A stretch of 64,000 bases of DNA from assembly GCA_002794775.1 (NCBI GenBank), contig NBAY01000065.1, positions 62,001-126,000 on the forward strand, written 5' to 3'. Positions 58,446 through 64,000 of this stretch are shown piece by piece. Position 1 is the stretch's first letter. Each line of letters begins with the position of its first letter. The notes under the pieces were generated by a model. That model made no database searches, had not been told where the DNA came from, and was given only the letters and a program-made list of their open reading frames with translations. This stretch comes from Porodaedalea pini (taxonomy: Eukaryota > Basidiomycota > Agaricomycetes > Hymenochaetales > Hymenochaetaceae). A program made the translations under genes and the position numbers.

Positions 58446-58726
58446 TTTATAAGGTGGACTGAGCGGTTAGGCCAGCTCATAATATAATACAATATGTAGT
58501 CCTTCTATACAATTAAGTCTGTAACTAATTTTATGAAAGGACTGCGAGTCAGGCCTTTTTTATAAAATTACACATAAGCGAATTAATGAGGGAGCCACGA
58601 CTGATTCAACTATTATACATGGCTACAGTCTCATGATTTATTCTAGAAGTAGCGTATGGATGCGAGTTATGATAGCAAGCTTAAGGCAAAATAGTCAATG
58701 AGAAAACACACAAGTAGTTACATGAG

Positions 58727-61700
58727 CTAGGCATTGAGAGACACGTCATAAAAATGAGGATCAATTACATCCTCCTCTCCGAAAGTGAGCATGTCATCCT
58801 CATTGAATACGTCGTTCTCTTCGAGTGCTGAATTGTCGTAAAGACCTGTGTAAACAGGCCCCTCATCGTAACCCAAGTCATCCTCGGGATCGTATTCGTC
58901 TTCACCTTCCGGGACTCCGTTCTGCAAAGTTTGCGATTGTTGACCTTCATCTGGAGATATATCAGTTTCAGAGACCATTGTAAGAGACGCCGAACAAGGA
59001 CTCGACCATCCTTGCCGGCACTCGCTCGTGATCCAATTTGGCATGCGTTCGAGCATGTGCAGACGAGGAATCCATTGACGAGAAAATATAAGAGCTAGGC
59101 GCGTATAAAGCTCACTTTGCTTTGCAGCATAGGCACTTATGCCGCTGAGAGTTGACTGAGAAATGTTGAACCGAAGCGCGCGCTGGCCTAGCCACCACCT
59201 AGCTTTCCAATTCAAAAATACGAGGACACGTCGCATTTCCTCGCAAAGAAGCTTGATCTCCTCCTCCCACCTTGTCGCACAAGCCTTTGTTTTTGACCAC
59301 TCAACGCGAACGCTGTCGCCGAATTCGATAGAGGAGCCATCAGGGTTCAGATTGGCTCCAGGAACCAGCCATATCCAGGATGGCTGGTAGCGTCCCTTGC
59401 CGGTCCTGTTCTTCTTTCGTGTGTTGTCACTGTTATCCTCACGATCGGGTCCTCGGACATCTTCGTCCTTCAGTTCGTTGAGTTGAATGTCCCAGCTCTT
59501 GTCCGGCTGGAGTGCGATGAGAGCGACACGAGCGACACGGTAACGCTGCACCGCAAGCTTGATTTTCGCTTGAAACTTGGAATAAAGTGCTTGGATGCGA
59601 GTATTTGACTTGTTTCCTGTGTCATGGACGCTTTTTAAATTATCTTATCTTATCTTATCATATCTTATCCATCCATCACTAATCACGCTTATTCCTGCTT
59701 ACTCATTATTCATTACGCTCCTTCTCGCACTATCCTTACTCGCTGACCGATCCTATGATTTCATTATTCTATGAAGTTCCACGACGTTCTATCATCTATC
59801 CTTATGTAGTAGTTAATTCCCTGGTCCGTGCGCAGCCGCTGAAGGGTATATAAGTAGGTAGTCTTCCTGTACTTATCCCCTAGTTTCGACCTGGTCAATT
59901 CTACCTGGCTACGTCCAGAAGCTGCTCCTTATCTCCGCGCTGTGTCAGTTCCCCCTGGCTCACCGCTCTCTCTCTTGTCTCCCTCCTCCTCTGACTGAGT
60001 TCCGCGCGACCCGGCTACCATCTGCGTACCCGTAGTCCGTCGCTGACATCCTGTGCCGTTGATATTCAACCGTTTAAAAGCTGAGAGTCCGGACATGGTC
60101 CTGCGTAGTCGGCGGATGGATGCGAGGGCGTCATCAGCTTGAGCTTTCCTAAGTCGACCCTCAAGGTCACGGAGTGCGGGAGTCGCGAGATGAGGGAGTG
60201 CTGACGGCAGGAGGAGAGGGACAAGTTCAGCATGCTTCTGAATGCTCCCGTCTTTCGCTACGTCCACTACGGCTGAGTGAGCCGGTGCATCTTCTAAGGC
60301 TTCTTTTCCCGAAATGACTGCTTGTAGCCTATGGGAAGCGACTCCCGGCATGTGAACATCTTGTGCCTGTCGCCATTGCATTATCTGCCGGTAGAGGCTG
60401 GTACGCATATTTTGCACGTTCGCTGCAAGCAGACTTGTCCGCATGTTCCTGAACTTCGGGCTCACACGAAATGCTCGTCTAGAGAGGCATAGTGAGTTCT
60501 ATGGATAAGATCTGGTTTGTAAGTGACGTACTGCCTCTCCTCTAGCTCTAATCCAATACTAAGAAACGCGCGAGCCGTCACCGGGTGGATGCCCGCTATT
60601 CCTGCCCTAGCTTCTTCGGCATCCTCATCCGCAAATTCTTTTCGAACATCGTTGACAGTCGTCTCTGAGAGAATTCAGTCAGCGCGGCTCATTGAAGTCG
60701 TTCAGTGCCTCATGAATGAACATGCGATGCACATTCATGTGCATATGGGAAGTTGCGGCAGAAGCTCAAGGCAAACTCATCGAGTTCAGAACAGACGAAA
60801 GGCTGAAACACACCTAACAGTGGCTCTGAATATGGGTCTTCGGCATCCTGGTCCTCATTCCATGCAAAGATCATGGCATCCCACTTTTGAACCATCTCGA
60901 TAGGTACATTCGCTGACATCGAAGCGAGCGTCGAGCGATGCTCCGCGTGCCATTCAGTTGCTTCGTTCAGCTTGCTGAGAAAATAATTCCCTACCAAACC
61001 AAATAAATTGAAGTACAGATGTATAGCGTGATAGAAACTCACCAAAGCCGAGGATTTTCTTCCAATTCCACACACCCCAATGATCATTCAGCGCTTCGTG
61101 TCGGACAGCTGGCGCCATTTCTCGTGTGCTTGTTGCTGTTCCGTTGATATGAGCCCATTCCGACTCGACGCCTTCACCATATGTCCGCCCAACTTTCGGA
61201 ATGAAGTTGAGTGAGAAACGGGTTTGACACTGTGGACCGTGTGCTGGAAGATGGAACTTCGGAACGACTGTACGAAAACGAACACTACTTGTATCGAAAC
61301 GAAGGTGTTCGGGGTAGCGTGGAATGCGTTTCGCGAGATTCTTGGACCATTGACAACCGATATCGTAGGATACAACAAGGTCGCGCATCTCAGAGCTTTC
61401 AAGAGCGGACAGGACAATATAATCCATGTTCGCATACCTAGTACAGTCGTTATAAAAATGTATAAGAAAGGTAATTTAAATAAAATAAAAACGTACCTTT
61501 CTCCGCGCTGAAGATCGCCGACTCCGCTTTTGCACATTAATGAATGTCGCCCGCATACGACCGCACCAGTTCCACTAGCCTTGTAGTCCTGTACGTTTCG
61601 AAGGTTTGCGGCGAGAATCGCATTATGCTGCGATCGACAGGTGTTAGTCTAGATAGAAAGAGGTCATGCTCTGAACATCAACAGTAGTCACAAAATACCT

Positions 61701-63156
61701 CGCACCTCGATGTCATCTGCGAATGAGCCCACAGTCTTCTGGTATTCCTCCTCCTCCACAAAATAGGCCCATCCTGGTGCAAGCTCAATGTCCCTAAGTC
61801 CCCTGTCCTTTAGTTTGAGCTTGAAGTTTGCATCGACGGCCAAGAACTGTGTGTAAAGCCATCTGGGAGAGGAAATTAATTGAAAGAAGCATCAGACGAG
61901 GACGTCTCTTACCTGCGATCATCTAAAGCTAACTTCCAGTCTGCCGGAAGGTTGCGTCCCGGGTGCGGGCAGGCTGGGCATTCCACGGCTAGCTCACCTC
62001 TCTGGGTTGCGCTTACACCAGCTGGATCACGACCACGGCCGGCATGTTTGAGCATTAAAAGGTGGCGCCAGAGTCGCGCAGCAAACGCAAAATCCTTATA
62101 TCTATGCTACATTAGATGAGTGCAGCAACACTGAGACGATCTAGACATCACTCACGAATGCAGACGGTTCACTTTTGCTGGTCTTGTATATAGTGGCATT
62201 GTAGAAGTCGTATACACTTGTTTTGCCTTGTAATGACAGCTCCTCGAATGTATCCAGAATATCGAATGTATATGCTGTCTGAGGGCGATCGGTCGTAGTC
62301 GGGAATAGTCTGGATCGTAGAAGCTGAATGTAGCGAGGCGGGCCTAGGCCGCAATCACAGAAGTCGATGTTGACGGGATGGAAGCCGCTCGTGTCCATCA
62401 CAAGAAAGTTTTTGGAGCCTGCAGCAGGCTTCGAGCATGAGCCTCCGACGTGGCTGAGCTGAAAGCGAAGACCGAGACTTGCGAGCAAGGATTTCTCAAA
62501 GAAATCACCATTCCATTTCTGTACACAGAAGTTGAATTATAACAAAGTTGTTTTGAAAAAATACGACCTACCTGTACTCGATGCAGGGGTAAGTTACAAT
62601 GCACTGCTACGATGCAACTCTGACAGTACAGAGAACATGTATAGCAGTCAATGCATCTGTAGATATCCTTTTTGGCCTTTTCAGTGCAACGAGTGCATGC
62701 CAATGAACCCGTCTGCACAGAACATCCTTCATGAGCAAGTAGCTCGTCAAGGTACGCTTGTCGGTAAGGTAGCCAGCGTGCCAACTTAATCTGTATTGTC
62801 TTCAGCGTAAGGCCAAACCGAAACAGAAGAAAATCACATACATGAATAGAACCGCGTCCCTTGTTCTTCGTAACGTATAGTTCTCGCTGAGGTACAACGT
62901 TCTCCGGCGAGTCGAACCGCGAAGCGTCCGTCGAGTCAATTTGATGACACCCTATGAGATGGGGAAGGCCGTCTGCTTCTGTACCATCTTCCGCGATGGC
63001 TCGCTTTGAGTTGTACTGGCTTTGCGTGTCTTGGTTGGCAGTCAAACGACCCTTGGCGGTCTCGTGAACGGTGTATGCACGAATCTCTTGCAATTTCTTC
63101 TTCTTGTTCTTCATGGGGGCGTCCATATAGTTGGTTTCTTTGCCTCTCTTCCCCAT
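58727..63156 (-). pseudogene. KDZ transposase copy 2, split by a solo LTR
   Basis: Same ten-exon structure as the gene at 6072-10067, offset 53089 before and 52655 after the insertion. The solo LTR lies in the last exon; translation from upstream would leave the transposase frame at residue about 840 and lose the C-terminal helical region. Other differences are isolated substitutions. Confidence 0.9.
59620..60048 (+). repeat. Solo LTR (429 bp) inside KDZ-2 transposase
   Basis: Starts TGTCATGGACG and ends CGTCGCTGACA (TG...CA). Flanked by TCCTG at 59615-59619 and 60049-60053; KDZ-1 has a single TCCTG at the same place. A run of TATCT repeats lies near 59640, and a TATATAA box at 59847-59853, which gives its orientation. 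Not related to the gypsy LTRs of the nest. Confidence 0.9.
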
Positions 63157-63574
63157 TTCAGCAGTGGTCTTGAAATGTTGAAGCACGCCATGCTTTCTAG
63201 AGAATAAGATATATTGATGGTAAGCAGTAGACGGAGTCGCATGCAAGGTAAGCGACTCACGATTGTGATCTCGAGCCGCGTGTGTACTTGCTGATCTAAT
63301 AATTCCTATATGGAGAAATGAGATGTATCGAACAAGCCTAGACATAAAGTTCCATTAAAAGTAGTATGTACAATAAATTGAACAGTTCGTCCCTGTCGCA
63401 TCTCCACCATACTAGGACAAAAATGTCATAGAATATCCCCCATCCTGCACAAAACGTCCATCATAGAAAAATGGCCTGCATGCATCGTTGTTCCAACAGA
63501 AACCGCTCGGCATGTCAATACCCCCCTCGGCTACAGCGGTAGACTCAACGGCGTTCTTCACGCCGAGCACTTAC
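63157..63574. other. KDZ-2 spacer between transposase and coiled-coil gene
   Basis: Counterpart of 10068-10485, with a few substitutions. The 70-codon frame of KDZ-1 is not listed as open here, which argues against it being coding. Confidence 0.35.
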
Positions 63575-64000
63575 CGAGCGAGAACTGCTTATCAAGTAAC
63601 AGCGTAAGTGTGATCTCGAGGAACGCATTGCGAAAAACCACGAGAGGGCGTCCCGACGTTGTTCAAGCAAGACTCTCTCGTGCACGCGGTCCTTGGCATC
63701 TGAGTGCTGCAGACGAATATTAGTCGACATGAATGACTTTTCAATGGTTATAGAGTTACAACACAATACTTACCCCCGCAATGGCAGCGCACATATCACT
63801 GATCTTCAGCTGTACCTCCCTGAGCTCCGCTCGCAGCACTTCATTCTCAATCCGCAGCTCCACATTCTCTGCCCGCAGTGCACGAAACCCAGCCCATAGT
63901 CGGTGGACATCCTTGTTACCCTCCTCCCGATAATTGTCGAGCGCTGTCGCTGCCGTCCCGATGTCTCTCATCAATTCGACGGCGCCAGAGTCATCTGAAA
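63575..64000 (-). CDS. Coiled-coil protein of KDZ-2, 5' end outside window
   Basis: Exons 64000-63774 (partial) and 63706-63575 match the KDZ-1 gene at 10486-11119, with the heptad segment unchanged and AMRSS for ATHSS. Confidence 0.5.

Larger units (their letters stand above)
57485..64000. mobile_element. KDZ-2: second KDZ copy, left part only
   Basis: Colinear with KDZ-1 from 4242 to about 10950 with roughly 1% differences by eye. Differences of structure: seven fewer 84-bp units (588 bp) and one 429-bp solo LTR. Carries the transposase gene (broken) and the start of the coiled-coil gene. Runs off the window. Confidence 0.92.

Noticed and set aside
59620..60048. Miniature inverted-repeat DNA transposon instead of a solo LTR
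   Set aside because: The ends do form an imperfect 11-bp inverted repeat, but TG...CA termini, a five-base duplication and an internal TATA box fit an LTR better.

Overview
The window is a fungal genome segment, almost certainly from an agaricomycete basidiomycete. Genes carry many 50-60 nt GT-AG introns. The gene families point the same way: a KDZ (Kyakuja-Dileera-Zisupton) transposase with a CxC2 cysteine cluster, a DUF6534-type membrane protein, a degenerate protein kinase of the fungal NLR-associated kind, a basidiomycete P450, and chromodomain Ty3/gypsy elements. Most of the 64 kb is mobile DNA. I see no tRNA, rRNA or CRISPR array.

Layout. (1) 1-4241: the 3' part of a pseudokinase gene, then mostly empty intergenic DNA. 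(2) 4242-19516: KDZ-1, a complete 15.3 kb element with long inverted ends, subterminal arrays of an 84-bp unit, a spliced transposase gene of 1136 codons, a coiled-coil gene, a short gene ending in what looks like the start of an RNase H1-N/viroplasmin-like domain, and a 911-codon gene of unknown function. Its right end cuts a DUF6534-type gene. (3) 19517-21923: remains of that gene, a dead Tc1/mariner transposase and an unidentified decayed reading frame. (4) 21924-44996: a deep nest of retroelements. A CpG-decayed, truncated gypsy copy is cut by a GGTAC-rich long repeat that leads into a gag-like gene with a cysteine cluster. A minus-strand gypsy element (perfect CATAC duplication) sits in that gene. 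A younger plus-strand gypsy sits in the gag of the minus copy. A solo LTR sits in the pol of the youngest copy. (5) 44999-54308: a 9.3 kb Tc1/mariner-type unit flanked by TA, with two near-identical inverted arms of about 2 kb that each carry a transposase gene with lysine at the third catalytic position. It encloses two unrelated cargo genes. (6) 54326-57484: an intact P450 gene and the first exons of an NAD(P)-dependent reductase gene. (7) 57485-64000: KDZ-2, a second KDZ copy that interrupts the reductase gene. Its own transposase is broken by a 429-bp solo LTR, and it runs off the window.

How it fits together. Few host genes remain: the pseudokinase, the DUF6534 fragment, the P450 and the reductase fragment. 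The P450 and reductase lie in tandem and may have been a small metabolic cluster. The composite Tc1 unit ends 15 nt (plus TA) before the P450 start codon, and KDZ-2 destroys the reductase. KDZ-1 is probably the autonomous member of its family here, because its transposase frame closes exactly across ten exons; KDZ-2 would depend on it. Exon boundaries were derived by hand from splice signals, frame continuity and family resemblance. They agree with frame closure for the KDZ transposase, the 911-codon gene, the P450, the Tc1 transposase and the 860-codon cargo gene.
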